The notes beneath the pieces were generated by a model. The model was not told the origin of the DNA, did not search any database, and saw only the letters and a list, made by a program, of their open reading frames with translations. Position numbers and translations under genes: made by a program. Shown in pieces: positions 37,140-50,800 of a stretch of DNA of 64,000 nucleotides (its first letter is position 1; each line of letters opens with the position of its first letter). Source of the DNA: Vanilla planifolia (Eukaryota; Streptophyta; Magnoliopsida; Asparagales; Orchidaceae); contig JAIUJO010000145.1 of the NCBI GenBank assembly GCA_023846275.1, positions 827,001 through 891,000 on the forward strand. The letters are read 5' to 3'.

Positions 37140-38060
37140 AGAAAATAGATTTATTTAAAATGAAATGGTAGTTTCTTAGAAATATACATGGAAATAGATT
37201 TTGACCACTAAATTTAATTATTTCTTTATTTATTTTCTTCTATTATTCTTGACTTTTTGTAAAATGGGGAGCATATCCTTTAAAATTAATGATCTTTGTA
37301 GGAGCAAAATTTCCATTATTCAAATGTGTCTTGTTGAGGTCTAATTTGGCTTGAAACAAAAGTCTAACACGACGACTTGTTAGTGCACTAATTTTGTGAG
37401 AAGTGCAAGGTCCAAGTGATGAAACTCCTTGCTAATTTAACTTTTATTATATGACTTCACTTCCTAATGTAGCCACATTGTGGTTCCTTTCACTATGTTG
37501 TTTCTTTTAATTTATTGATTCCCTTTTACTTCATTTTCGTTCCCTTTTTCATCACTTTTCACTTCATTGCTTAATGTTTTTTCAACTTTCTTGCCCCACT
37601 TATCATTCCATTCAATACTCTTCTCAATTTTGTTTTCATAAGTATTTGAACTATTTTTACATATAGAACTTTGTTACTCAAGATTTTTTGTAAGACAGTA
37701 AAGTTTTTCAATGCTTTCAATCAACTCCCACGTTGCCTTTACTTTATTATTTTGTTATTGTAGAGTCACTTCTGTCAAACACATCCAACTACTTGATCTT
37801 GTTGTTGTTAGTGAGGCAACTAGCCTACCATATAATGTTACCATTTGTTGCTCTAAGTCCCTTCATAGTTAAGATTGTCCTGCATGGGTGACTCTTGTGT
37901 GTTTCATTTTTCGATTTTTAGTACTTATCTGCTCATTTTTTATATTTTTATTGTATGCAAATTAATCTCTGGGTGCTCATCCCAATTTTTGCCACTCATT
38001 TGGCATCAATTAAATTTTCATTTTTGTAGCGAGGGTGAGTAGATTCTTATTCTCCATATA
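37140..38060 (+). repeat. Gypsy 3' LTR (probable)
   Basis: Second member of the pair described for 33360-34260, immediately downstream of the RT/RNase H remnant. That position supports the LTR reading over a generic duplication. No target-site duplication can be read. Confidence 0.65.
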
Positions 38061-41000
38061 TTTGAGCTAAAAATCTTTATAAAGAATGCTATGTCTCAAC
38101 CAAAATGGTTTGGGCTGGCAATATGTTTTGAAAACCCTTCCTTGAATGCTCTAGGGAGCAAATATCTTTAGAGGAACAAACATCACACTTGGTTTTTCAT
38201 TTAGGCGTTAACTCAGTTAGAAACTTAAAAACTTTGAAAATAGGAAACACCAAGGAAAGCTCAAAATATAAATCTTCCCTTGAGTTCAAGAATATTGGGA
38301 AGTGAATAGCTAAGTGATAAACAAGTAGGGAGAAGAATTAAAACCATGATCTTGAGGAAGTGATTACTTAGATCATGAAGAGACGAAGGCACATTCATTG
38401 GTGAACTCCTCTTGGTAGTATGTACCTCAAGGCTATGCAATTAAACTATAAATATATGGGTTCAAACCAAATATTTTGTATATATGCATGATACTATTTT
38501 TAGGATTTTATTAAGAGGGCTATTGTAATTATATTTTGTAACAATACCTTAGATCATGTGAGGTTGTATAATAACTTGTGTTTTGATAATTGAGTCAATG
38601 ATAAGGTAATCTTTTATGTTTTATTATGATGATTATTGAATTCATGTTTCACTTGGAGAAATGATTAACTATTTTAAAGAACTAGTAGTAACCATGATTA
38701 ATGCCCAAGATTGTTCTAATAATTACGGGCATACTAATACAAGAGTAGTTTTGAAATCTATTCTATGTGATGTTCTCTACAAAGTTTGCAATTTTCTTTA
38801 ACGTTTTGCAAAATACCATTGTTAAAACTTGTAGCCAAAAAAGACATTTTATCTAGTTTATGCCTTAAGGCATGATGGAAGGCGGGCTCAAGGGCTTTGG
38901 AATCTTTTTCTACTGAGCTAGAGTTTAAACAAATTAACCTATAATTTTTTTTCTTTTAAGAAACTTGCACATTGTCAATTACTGAGGAATCTATATAATG
39001 GTAAGATTATCTAGTATTTCTAGTGTAATTTTGATATAATAGAGGACTATCGTGAAACAAAATGTTCTTTATGTAAAATGGATGATAAGTTCACAAAGTG
39101 TAATCTAAATAACATTTTTGATACCAATATTCTTAAAACATTATTGTGGACAAACTATAAGTGTGCAACTTTCAAATGCGAGAGGTTAATTGAGTTCTAG
39201 CAACTAATCATGAAATATCACATGCATGAAGTGAATTTTTTAACTTTGAATGCAAAACTTGATCAACATATCTGGAAGTGTACAATCATGCCAAATGAGG
39301 GAGATCAAAAAAGGATACTCCATGACTAAACATTACTATTTAAGGGTCAAATAATTGGAATGACAAAGACAATATTTAAGTCGATGAATATGATATAACA
39401 AATTATGAAGCATATGATAAGAATAAGGTTATTCTAAGACTTTGATGCTTAAATTCCACAAATTCTAAGATGCAAGTGGTTTCAGAGCCAATGTCATAAG
39501 TTCGAGCGCTTATTTTGCTGATATGGAAAGATTGTTGGTCTAGAAAGTTCATGTTCAAATGGGTCCACGAATGTAACAAGAGTGAAATGCGACATTCTTA
39601 TGTGCCTATGACTAGCTTTCTTTTTGTTTGCTTGATCCTTGTGGGTGTAGATGTGTATATGTGTTCTTCTCTTTTCGGTTCATTATCTCTACTTTTTTGG
39701 ACCATGATTAAAACAATATAAGGCTAAGCTAAGTGCTAATCCTCTTAGGATTTGCTGTTTAAAAAACTACTACTAAAGAATATACTAATATTACATCAAG
39801 GATGTTCAAACAAATAATAATACAACAAAAGACAAAAAAAACATTTAGGAAGGGACATACCCTAGTGTCACAAAAAATGATTATGTAGAGTAAAGTTTGC
39901 TTCCCAATCCATAGTAGTGTTCCCTACATAGTAAATATGTAAAACTTTAATTGAGTAAAAAGTCATAAAAAATATATTCACATAAAAATTTAGCCATTTT
40001 CGGATAATTTAGTACTCTAATGAGCTATTGTAGCAATGTATGAGTCAATCCTTATGTTCTGCCTATGCTATAATAAATAAGTGAGGTTATGAGACAAGTT
40101 CAAAAATAAAAAAAATATTTTTCCATCTCGAATGACAATACTAAAATGCACAATAGTTTGCAATATAGGTAGGGTCATTGTTGGCCTTTATTGAGCCAAG
40201 ATGGGGGTAAATGTATATGTTGAAATTACTTGTAGCCAATGTACGCTATGGTGCTCCAAAAGTTCCTTATAAGAAAATTCCTACATTAAAAAAAATTTAA
40301 GGAATAATAGCATGTCAACTTCATGTGTAATTAGTTATTATTATCTTATTGCATATGGTAGAGTATAATAGCAACACAATTGACTAATTCTTCTATTTTT
40401 ATTTCCTTGTTGTTGATCTACATCTGCACTAATAAATTCTTAAGCAATAAAAATGCCTCCAATAGTTAAGTATTGCTGTAATTTGCTAGTCATTGACGCT
40501 AAAAATGGAAAATTGGTTGTGAATATTTATAACACCATAAACTATGATTAATTGTTTCAACATGAGGGTAGTGCTATGAGAACATGATATCATTTCGTAT
40601 TCCCTTCAAAGTAGCAAACATTAGGTAGGCACAATAGATAAAATCACTTATTAGATCAACAACCTTATCTTGCATTGAATCGTAACTTTTATACCTACTT
40701 CATTAGGAAATCTTCATTATAATTTATATTTTGAAAGCTTTAATTTAGATATGTGACAATTGATTTTTGTTTGTCAAATGCCAAACTGGTGAGTGTCATT
40801 TAATCTCCTTAAATCTTTTAGTTATGCTAATCTTTTATTTTCCTAAGCAAGTAATACAAAACCACAAATAGTATGCCAATTCCATTATCCATTTCTTCTT
40901 GACGTTCTACCTCTATTTTCTAACCACGAATAGACAAATGACAAAACACTTCAAATTTGGAATGCATATTAAGCAATTTAGATTATAAAAGATTTTTAAT

Positions 41001-41509
41001 ATATATGACTATAAATGTTATTTAACCATCCAATTGTCATCCTTAAAATTGTGACAAATTTGTTGTTGATTATTCTCATTTCTTTTCATATATTCGCCTC
41101 GAACAAACTTGTTCTGTCCTCAAATACACAAACAAGCTATGCAATCAAAGACCTAGTACTTCAGCAAAACTTGTGCATGAATGAAACTAGTCCAATTCAC
41201 TCCTAAACAATACATGTTATTTGTGTGTGTGTGACATGAATTTGATCCATAGTAGCTTGAACATAAAACAAAACAATCTACAAACAAACTAACATATATT
41301 CTATAATTCAATGAAAAAAAAACTCCTGAAGGGCTTGGTCTTTTGGTCATGCACGCTCAACAAGTTTAATTCTATGCTTTACAGAACTAAAAATAGATAA
41401 TCAAAATGGTGCAAAAAACTACCCAATAAAAACTAATGACGCAACAAAAGTAGAATTATTTCTTCAACTTATTATAGAGTTAAGTTTGTAGTTCTCTTTT
41501 ACAAGTTCT
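38061..41509. other. Unassigned region with LTR-like signals
   Basis: No gene is recognised. A TATA-like CTATAAATATATGGG at 38446-38460 lies 1 kb upstream of a primer-site-like motif at 39479, so 38.1-39.48 kb may be a plus-strand LTR whose partner is not in the window. 40-41.5 kb shows nothing clear. The short frames at 39515-39721, 41015-41206 and 41153-41350 have no recognised family. Confidence 0.4.
39479..39496 (+). promoter_or_regulatory. Primer-binding-site-like motif
   Basis: TGGTTTCAGAGCC matches 12 of 13 bases of the initiator-Met tRNA primer site TGGTATCAGAGCC used by many plant LTR elements. It sits two bases after ...GATGCA, a possible LTR end in CA. It is a single motif without a verified LTR pair. 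Confidence 0.45.
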
Positions 41510-44500
41510 ATATGGTGTATTTTGATAAGTTCTTCAATGATATTTTTATCCATCAACTATGTAATATGAATTTAGATGTTTGGCAAGATCATAAAATCAA
41601 TACTAAGATTGATGAAAATTCACTTAGAGAACAACACCACATGGTAGATAAGGTTTCTCTTAGTGGTCCATATGCAAGTCAGGACACTTATCTTTTGATT
41701 ACAATTGAGTTTAACTATTGAATTTTATTTAAGTTTATTTGGTTACTAAAGTTTTTATTTTAATATTTGTTTTAGTTGTTCACTTAAGTTCCTTATGATA
41801 TTCTCACCCTTACCAACACATTGTATATTTTTGCATGCCTTCAATAAGAATAGTTTTTTATTTAGTTTTTCTTTTGATTTTAGGTTTAGTATTAAGATCT
41901 ATTTAAAGCTTTATTATGACGTGCAAAGAAAGAATATTTTATATTAGCATTAAATTTTAGAACTGATGTTTTATGTATCTACATGAGTTCATTATCATAA
42001 CTTCCAACCTATGTATTTTAAGTGAAGACTTCATATCTGATTTTTTATTTGAATTTATCTACACCGTTTTTGTTATACTTTTCACCATCACCTACCCTCT
42101 TAAGTCCTACTATAGAAATTCCTCCTATGCATCCTAAATTAATAATATTTGGCCATTAAGACCATTTGTCATGTCGTTAGTCCTTTAAGTCCTAATCGAC
42201 ATAAATCAATAATTATTATATTACTCTCAACTGAGCCATCCTCGAAAAAAGGTTCAAGTCATCCAATCAAGTTCAATGGAAATTCCTGTTAACAACATGT
42301 TGTCATTAAGAGTGTGTAAGTGGTTGGTCTTAAATACTACATTAATCCTAAGAACCTTCTAGTAAGAAACAAAGGATTCAATAGCCAAAACAACATCTTT
42401 GTTCATCATTTTCAATATAACATACTTTAAACCTTTATGGTTATGATTTCTTATTAGAAGTGGTATCCCATGACACATCATAAATTTTGTTTATTTTAAA
42501 CAAATATCTAAAAATCATTTTCATTCATAACTTTGATATTTCTTTACAAAATATGAAATTATATTTGTCACACTTCACATTTTTTACTCTTCTAATAAAT
42601 TAATCATAGATTTCCTTATAGGCTATTCTTTTTTGTTTCTAACTATTTAGTGTGACATGTGATAGGAAACTTGTTGATGTTGTCAACAAAAATGGTGAAT
42701 AATCCATTACAACCAAGGAAGTGGGTTATGATCATATTGGTAAATGCAATATGGAGATAACGTTCTTGTTGTACTCATGCCAAATTTTGTATATGTCTAA
42801 TGTGCATATCCATATCACTAAAAAGGTATGTTTGCATCATTATGAAAGATGCAAATCATATTTGTCTGATGTTAAAATAAATTGAGTCCATTTACTATAA
42901 AAGTTAAGATGCATTACCTACACCTATAATCAAATATTGTATTCATCTATTCTTCTTAGTAAATAAATTTCCACAATATAATTGCATGACAAGATGAACA
43001 ATATCAGTGACAACAAAGCACAAATGGATGATAATATAGTATATATAGATCATGTTAGCCTATTATGCACAATTCTTTGATGTCCTATGAACTAGTCTGT
43101 GTATGCAAAGATAGTATGTTATGGAGATGGCCAATTTTTTCTTATATAGTATTATGATTTGAAGAGGTATTGCATCACAATAGTATGATAGTTTGATAAG
43201 ATTTACGTTGTTGTGCACAATTTTTATCCATCAATTATTAAAGTTGTACTTAGGAGATCATGCACTAAGATGAAAAATGTTCACCACCCATAGCTATTCA
43301 AAACTTTTGATGGTATGATTTTTGGTGGACATGAATAGCAACTCTCAGAAGGAAAAGTATCTATAATATGTAAAATCCTCAAATAGAAAACTCTAGCCCT
43401 ATATATATATAGGAAACATATTCAACATTTTAAATGCCATGTCCTTTATGATCATAGGATGTATGGAAGTTGTATTTTGTGCATATTAATAATATCTTAG
43501 CATTTATTTATAATTGGTTGTCCATTGCATATACTAGTTGAATTTATTATTGTAGTTAATTTAGATAAAGATATGCCCACTTTATTGTTTTCTTTGTATA
43601 TTAGGCTCTTTTGTTTGTCTAACAAATTTTTTCCTTACAACATCAAATTTGCTAACTCCCATGACATATTTTTCTATATTGGAATATAATGAATAATGCA
43701 CTACAATCAACTAAAATGTATAAATTGCTAAATTTCTACTAGCTGCATAATTGTAGACGCATAATTTCTACAATTATCACGACTTCATGTATTATTTGAT
43801 TTGTTTCAATATGAAAAAGTGCTATGCTCAATTCTTCTAAATAGTTCCAACTAATTCCAACTACAACAACACTACAATTGTCACTTATATTCTCACCAAT
43901 GATGTTTAACTACATGTACATCATGAATAGAGAGAACCAACTCACTGCTTACACTATTTTTGCTTCAGTTGTTTCAAATTGATTGATGATTCCCAAAATA
44001 ACTTATCTAAAATGTTCCTATGACAAAATTTTAAAGAGAAGATAATAGTTGTTTAAGTAGTGGCAATTCTCTTTAATACTACATATAACGTTTACTTTTT
44101 TTATCTAATTTTACAAAGTTATTAACAATACTAGCTTTTTAAATTTTCCATGATGATAAAATGGATAGAATTGTTATAGTCCTTATATTTTTTTATTTCA
44201 TATAACATCGCTTGCCTTATTTTGCAATCAATTTTGTGATCTTTTTGATATTAAGTTGATTTATGTTTAAATTATTTAAAAAAGTAACCTTTTTCTATTT
44301 AGCTTTTTATAATAAATGAAGGAATGATCAATTGAATCGTTATTTGGACACTACGATCACCTTAATGTAAGTTAAAATTTTAGGTTCATCTTGGTTTTCA
44401 AGAATGGTACGAGTTATTTTGTATCATCAATGTTAACATTAAAATCTTTAAAGGACAATTGGTGTTCCATAAATATAGCTACATTTTAGAATTTGCTATT

Positions 44501-44880
44501 TTGATCTCAAAATATCCCAAGTAGACCATATCCAACAGTTCAATTAGTTAGACCACTTTGTATCCTTGTAATGTTTTATCCATTGCACACTAGCCCATGT
44601 ATTGGATTTCATCCTTAATGGACCTGAGAATTGGTATTTCATAAACAAGTAGATGGACTACCCCCTAGAATCTTCTAATTAAGTTTTATAGAAAATGATC
44701 AATAACTTTCTTAATACCAAGACTATTTTCATGGATTTGGAAACTAATTTTATTCGAAGAAGTCTAGTGATATTTAAGATTTTACGATTGTACCACCACA
44801 AAAATCAATTCATTCCCATTTTTAATGAATTATAAAAGTATGTTGGATAGTTTGTTTGTCATTATAATGGATATTTTTAT
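41510..44880 (-). mobile_element. Second copy of LINE-derived repeat, 5'-shortened
   Basis: Colinear with 23825-27010 in the same direction, offset about 17.7-17.8 kb. Anchors are GATATTTTTATCCA(T/C)(C/T)A at 41541 and 23856; GTGTGTAAGTGGTTGGTCTTAAATACTACA at 42310 and its relative at 24385, compared in part; TGCACTAAGAT at 43261 and 25271; and CCACAAAAATCAATTCA at 44797 and its relative at 26961. Its right end stops inside the LINE, after the RT, as expected for a 5'-truncated LINE copy. The left ends of both copies coincide, as a shared LINE 3' end should. A 69-codon plus-strand frame at 41512-41721 is open here but not kept in the first copy. No target duplication is visible. Confidence 0.65.
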
Positions 44881-47800
44881 TTGAATTGCGCATTATTCTA
44901 TCACTAAATTATTATGATACACTGCATTAATAGATTACAAATTGAAAAACTAGTTTTTAATGAATTATGTATATTATTTTTAATTAATAGTTTTCAAAGA
45001 AAATTATAGAGACTTATTATTTAACAATATTAGTTTTGTTATTAAAAAATTTGTAATATCATTTTAAAAGATAGTTGGGTACTTGAATTTAAAATTTTTC
45101 AAAAGTTAATTATTTTTAAATTTTAAACTTTAATTAATTTTTATTATTTTGATCAACTAAATTTTTATTCTCACATCACCAACAAAGCTCTCAATTGCAT
45201 GTCTTCTAAAGATTCCAATTTTTTGCATTCAAAATTCTATTTTATTTTACTCTTTTAAAGATATTTTTCCGAAATTTATTATTTATTAAATTAGTATTAT
45301 ATAACACTTTTTAATTAAAATTGCATGAATATTTAGAATTTTATTAATTTTTTATTTTCTCTTTGGTTGATGTAATTATAAAGTTTTTTGACACAAGATA
45401 TTTTTTATGATTACACATTTAGATGAAGTGTATAAAACTTTGTGAGAAAAGATTTAAATATTTGAAATATTTATCAATTTAAATAATTTTATATTCTGCT
45501 ATATTTAAACCATTTTTTAATGTATAGGCAATTTCATATTGCAAAGTGATTTTATACTCTTTATTTTTCTTCACTATTCTTTTCTAAAAACTGTGGTTTA
45601 CATGATACACGAACACCTTTTTCAAGCTGATTTTACAAAAAAAATTACCTATGACATAATACAGATATAGAGTTAAATAATTCAAATGAGAAATAATTTC
45701 CAAGAATTCTTATTTTTCTAACCATTCCATATGTTTCCATTATGTTATATAGATGTCAATTATTTTTCAAACGTGTTTTCAACTATTTGGATAGAAAACG
45801 TAAATCTAATATTTAAATATTTTAAATTTTATATATAAATTTGCTAAAAATAATTATTTTAATAATTAAATAATAATAAATTTTTAATGTTAAAAAATAT
45901 CACATAAAAATGAATAATAAAACTTTTCAATAATCTATGTACCATATATCAAAGATATGTTGACATAATCTTCAAAACTAACCAAATATACATATGTTAG
46001 CAAATAAAATACTATATAAATTAAATAAAATAAATAATATCGAAAACTAAAAAATTTAAAAATTATGCAAAACACGTTGATGTTAAATTTCAAAAGAAAA
46101 TGTATTTTACAAAATAATTCAGCTCAAACGAATCAATAGATAAAGAAAAAAATAATAAATATTAAAAAGATAAATACATAACTTTAAAAAATAAATAAAA
46201 CCTTAGAAATATTAGAAATAATGAAATACACAAATTTTTTTAAAATTGAAAATAATTTTATGTCATGCTAACTAACAAATCATCATGATTAATAGATAAC
46301 ATTACAAATATAATTAGAAAAAGCGTATTAGAACTTCAAATATTACACAAAGGTCATTCATTATGCTTATCGCGAAAACCAAAGGATAAATATATTTTTT
46401 TGCCATTAGTCGTTACTACCCAATGATGCAATAGAGATGCTGAAAGCATTTCTTCAAATCCACTACAAACTTTATTTAAGATGAGAGAAACAACTCGATG
46501 TTTGATGCTTTACCTTTTTCATGTTATGCTATAAAAGTTTATCCTTTTGGATTTTAATTTACTTAGTTATAACCTTTATCTTTTGATAAATTTATTATGT
46601 TTCTTGTAATCAAATTATTTTGTAATTCGGTCATAGTTCTTAAATTTAAAAAGTTATATTAGCCTGATGAATAGTTTCATGCCTTAATTTTATCTTTTTA
46701 TATGTATTAAATTTTAATAAGTTTTTACTTGTGACATCAAGAATTATTTGCATAACTTTTAAAGAAGCCCTCTTCATGAAGAAATGTATCAATTGACATT
46801 TAAAATGTTTTACTTTATCTTTAATGTATTTTTTTATTTATGATTGTTTTAATTTTTATGTCATTCTTATTTATGCAAACTTATTTTCTTAAAGGTATTA
46901 TTTTCTAAAATTTTATAATGCCAATTATTACTATTTGATTTGATTATAATGTCTTATGTGTATAACATACAATGAAATTAAAAAATTTAAAATTCTTTTA
47001 GTATGTATAGTTTTATTTCACATCTATGATAATTTATTTAAAATATTATGATCTTTCTCAATTAGCATTATCTCTACATAGTTTCAATTATTTTGAATAT
47101 TTTTTAATAAAAGCATTTCTCAAAAATATTTAGGTTTTTAAAGAATTTTAGTATTTCGAAACATTTACAATTTTGTTATAATTTGAGAGTTGTTAATTAT
47201 GTTTTCAATTTAAATATTTTAATATTAAATATTATATAAGAAACTTCAATTTTTTTATAATTGTATTTCTAAAGATTTTATATTTTTGTATTATTGTATC
47301 TTTGTTATCTTGTTTATTATTTTTAAATTATTATTATATGATTTACTTGAAATATTAACAAATTAAATAAAATCTTAAATGATTAATTTCCATAACAATA
47401 ATTTTTTCTAGTTATTTGAAAGTTTTCATAAACTAAGAAATTAGTTGTGATTATAGTATTAAAAAATTTAATACATAATTTGTAGTGCATTGATTATTTG
47501 AAACATTTTTCTCGTTAAAGTTTCAATTTATGATTTTTATGGTGTTGACATCTCTTCAATGTATATTTTTTTACTAATAATTGTAGATCTTTAATTATTG
47601 TAGTACAAAGTTATATTTCTAAAACTTTATACTATGTTTTATATTAATGATTTTGTAGTTGTATAGTTTACTTAAACTAAAGAAATTTTGAATTTCTTCT
47701 CCAAAAATAATTATATAATTTTCAAAATTCTTGTTACTTTTTTATATATTTCTTTGAAAAATTTATTTTACATTATAAATATAATAAAGATGCAATTCAA

Positions 47801-50800
47801 TGAAAATTATTAGACAAATAAAAATGGTCCTTATCATAAAGTTTCTAACATTAAACTTAAGGACATTACTTGCTAAAAGTCTATTTCAAATTATTGAATG
47901 AAGTGTAACTTATGTTGTTCTTATAAATATACGTGATTAGAGTTTATTAAATTTTCTTACTAAGATTTAGATCATAAGCACATAAAATTATCAATTTATA
48001 TGATCTTCCATGTAAATATTTTTCTAATTTAAATTAGACTTTAAAATCCTTCTAAAGTTTGAGTTAAAAAATATGTTTGGTAAGATCTCTACTTAGTTTA
48101 ATTAATTGACTTACATTATTAAAACAAATAGGTATGAGCCCAAGTTTTATGTAACAAATGTCCTTCTTTTATTAATGATAGAAAAAAATTATGATACATC
48201 GCTCAAAATTTAAAAGTCTAGCAAATAATCTTCTTATTAGTTGGTTTCATTTATTGTCCCATTTAAATTAGTTCTTGATGTTAAAGTGAAATTGTGTCAA
48301 CTATGCAATTATTTTAACCAGTATTGTCAATGTTGTTAACAACATAACTTTTTTACCATTTGCTATGATTATCTCATTTTTTAGTATTTTGTATCAATTA
48401 ACACGATATCTTATTTTTATTTATAATTGGTAACTAAAATTGTTGTTTGCAATACATTGAAGTTTATATTATTTCAACCCATCATGCACTTTTGTCTATA
48501 AATATATTTTGACAATTGTGAATAAGAACTACTATAAAATTTTTCAAACTTTTGTATCTCTCAAATTTTTGTATAGTAATGTTTTAAAGAGGAAGTTAAT
48601 TGATTCATTTTAAACATTTTTAAAGATTGAAGTTCATACTCAAATTCTTTATCAAATAAATTAGTCAACCATATATATCATATATTAAATATTAACTATT
48701 GCTAAAATTTCTACATTTGTATTGATGACATCGACTTGGCATGATTTTCTATTGTACACATGAATTAATAAATATTTTATTTATCTATTAATCAATTTGT
48801 GCCAAAATGAATTTTATATGCTTTTAGCTAAAAGTTTGTTGTCATTTTATTTTAAAGAAAATTTAGAAATATATTATCAAAATATTTATTTTGATTAATT
48901 ACATCAATAATCTGTTATTCATGAATGCACAATATAGTCAAGAAATTAGGGTTGGAATATAATTTAGAGGTGTGTTTATAACTATGAAAATCCTAAAACC
49001 TTGATTATAAGTAAAACACTGATGAATAAAAATTTGATTCCTAGCTATCACTATTACAATTAAATGGTAATAATGAAATGCTTTTATTATCCTAATTTGG
49101 ATACATAATATTTTTTCCAATATAATTATCGTTTATTTAATTAAGGTATAGGATTTTTTAATTAAAATTTGTATTTTATTTAATTTAAATTCTCAATATG
49201 GATAAATCGTATTAACATATAAATTTTAAATTTTAAAATTAAAAGTATTGTGGAATTACAGGAACTTTGATTATGCTTACTACTTTAAAAAGTGCTTATA
49301 ATTTTATTTATTTTATTAACTTCTTCTCTCACCCTTATTTCTATCTTACCATGAATGTTTGATGATAGGAGTATTAAATGAAAAACTTTTATAAATGATG
49401 CATTTACGAATATCATAAGAAAAGTTGAATATAAGAGAAAAAAGAATATATTACCATATCTCATATAGATTCTTAAATTTAAGGAACTACATATAAAAGA
49501 CCAAGAGGTGTGTAATTAGAAGAGGGTTAATTTAAAATAGTGAATTATGGATGCTTCACCCAAAAACTAGTTTATCTTGAAGTAAAGAGGAGAGTGGCAA
49601 TTCTCAATTAATAACATTGAAGAAGGCCAACTAAGTACTTAGACACACAATTGTGAGATAAATGTTATATCTATAACAAATAGAAGAAATATTATTATAT
49701 TGGTAGTTGTGACATACTGATTGCTAAACATTATTGTCCTAAACTAGCAAGATAATATGTGTAAGGTTAGAAAGAAAAATATTTCTAGCTAGAGACATTG
49801 ATTTAAACAATATGAGAATGACATTATCTACAACAAAAATACAAGTACCTTTAATTTTTTTTATCTTATTTTTCATACTACAATTAATTGAAAAGCTCAT
49901 TCATTATATGCTGTACATAGTATTTTTCTTTTTCTAAGTAGTGAGTTTTGAATTTCACGTTTTCTTACATGATAAATGTCTTGTGCCTTTTATTTAATTA
50001 TTTTATTATATTTTTGAATTATTTTTCATTATTTTTTAACATTTTTTTATGTAACTTACACATTTTTGTTGAGTTTATTATTAGTTAAAATTAATTTTCA
50101 AGATATATGCCATTTATATTTTTGTGGACATTTGATAATGCTATAATTAAAGTAAAAATTACTTCACCATGAATTGCTTCTTAATTTTCATCAATCTTAT
50201 ATAAAAAAAAATTGTTGTTTTATTATTTTTTAAAAACTTGTAAGTGCTCTGCATTTTTAAAATTAGAAAGAGTCTTCAAAAACTTAAATTTTCAAACATT
50301 CAGTGATTGTTTTTAAATCTAGTTATTGTAGTTGCTCAATGCATTGGTGTTTTATCAAAATTATATTTTACATAACATTTTTTGTGGCTATGTTGTGTAT
50401 ATAATTTATCACACTAATATTTTTGAATTTTATATTTTACTTATATTGTTATAGTTGAAATATTATGTCTATTATTTTTTCATTTTTTTTTGTCATCAAG
50501 CATTTTACAACAAATTTAAAATTTATTGTTTTATCATCATTGAATTATTTGTGTTTTTTATATTTGTATAAAATTTATCATTGTTGCTTGTTTTATGATT
50601 TTTAAATTTTTCTATATCATTTTTTAAAACTTTTTAAAAGTTATTCAAAATTCTTAAATTATTAATTTCTATAATAATAATTTTTAGGAATATTTGAAAA
50701 ATTTTTCATATAAATTCATCAGATTATAAAAATAAAAAAAATCTTATGAAATAAAATAAAGTGTATTAATTTACTTTTTGAAGGTATGTTTTTTAACTTA

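Larger units (their letters stand above)
33360..38060 (+). mobile_element. Ty3/Gypsy LTR retrotransposon, old
   Basis: Two direct repeats of about 0.9 kb (33360-34260 and 37140-38060) flank plus-strand Gypsy gag-pol. Parts in order: gag at about 34500-35100 (EYITRFEEYI at 34896; MQFIYTLEEAYKISID near 35012, the plant Gypsy gag block); protease with CKMIIESGSSINAIS at 35535-35579; RT from QCLLPLHDIYYAVDLILG at 36061, through GTFVIVYLNEIL at 36553-36588 (the YFDDIL catalytic position), to TPMTDCFRKRNFEWTL at 36867-36914, the start of the RT-RNase H connection. Integrase was not recognised before the 3' LTR. The LTRs are strongly diverged, so the insertion is ancient. Broken, many breaks. Confidence 0.8.

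Noticed and set aside
41085-41130. Minus-strand FEDRTSLFE resembling the FEDE tail of some plant Gypsy pol genes
   Set aside because: Short, low-information motif with no supporting integrase blocks upstream.
43404-43420. CTATATATATATAG palindrome
   Set aside because: Simple TA run; hairpin potential is expected by chance at this base composition.
48938-49120. Minus-strand frame of 60 codons
   Set aside because: No motif, no repeat support, composition of noise.
49640-49760. Cysteine/tyrosine-rich reading resembling a gag zinc knuckle
   Set aside because: Cysteine and histidine spacing does not fit CCHC and no second copy supports it.
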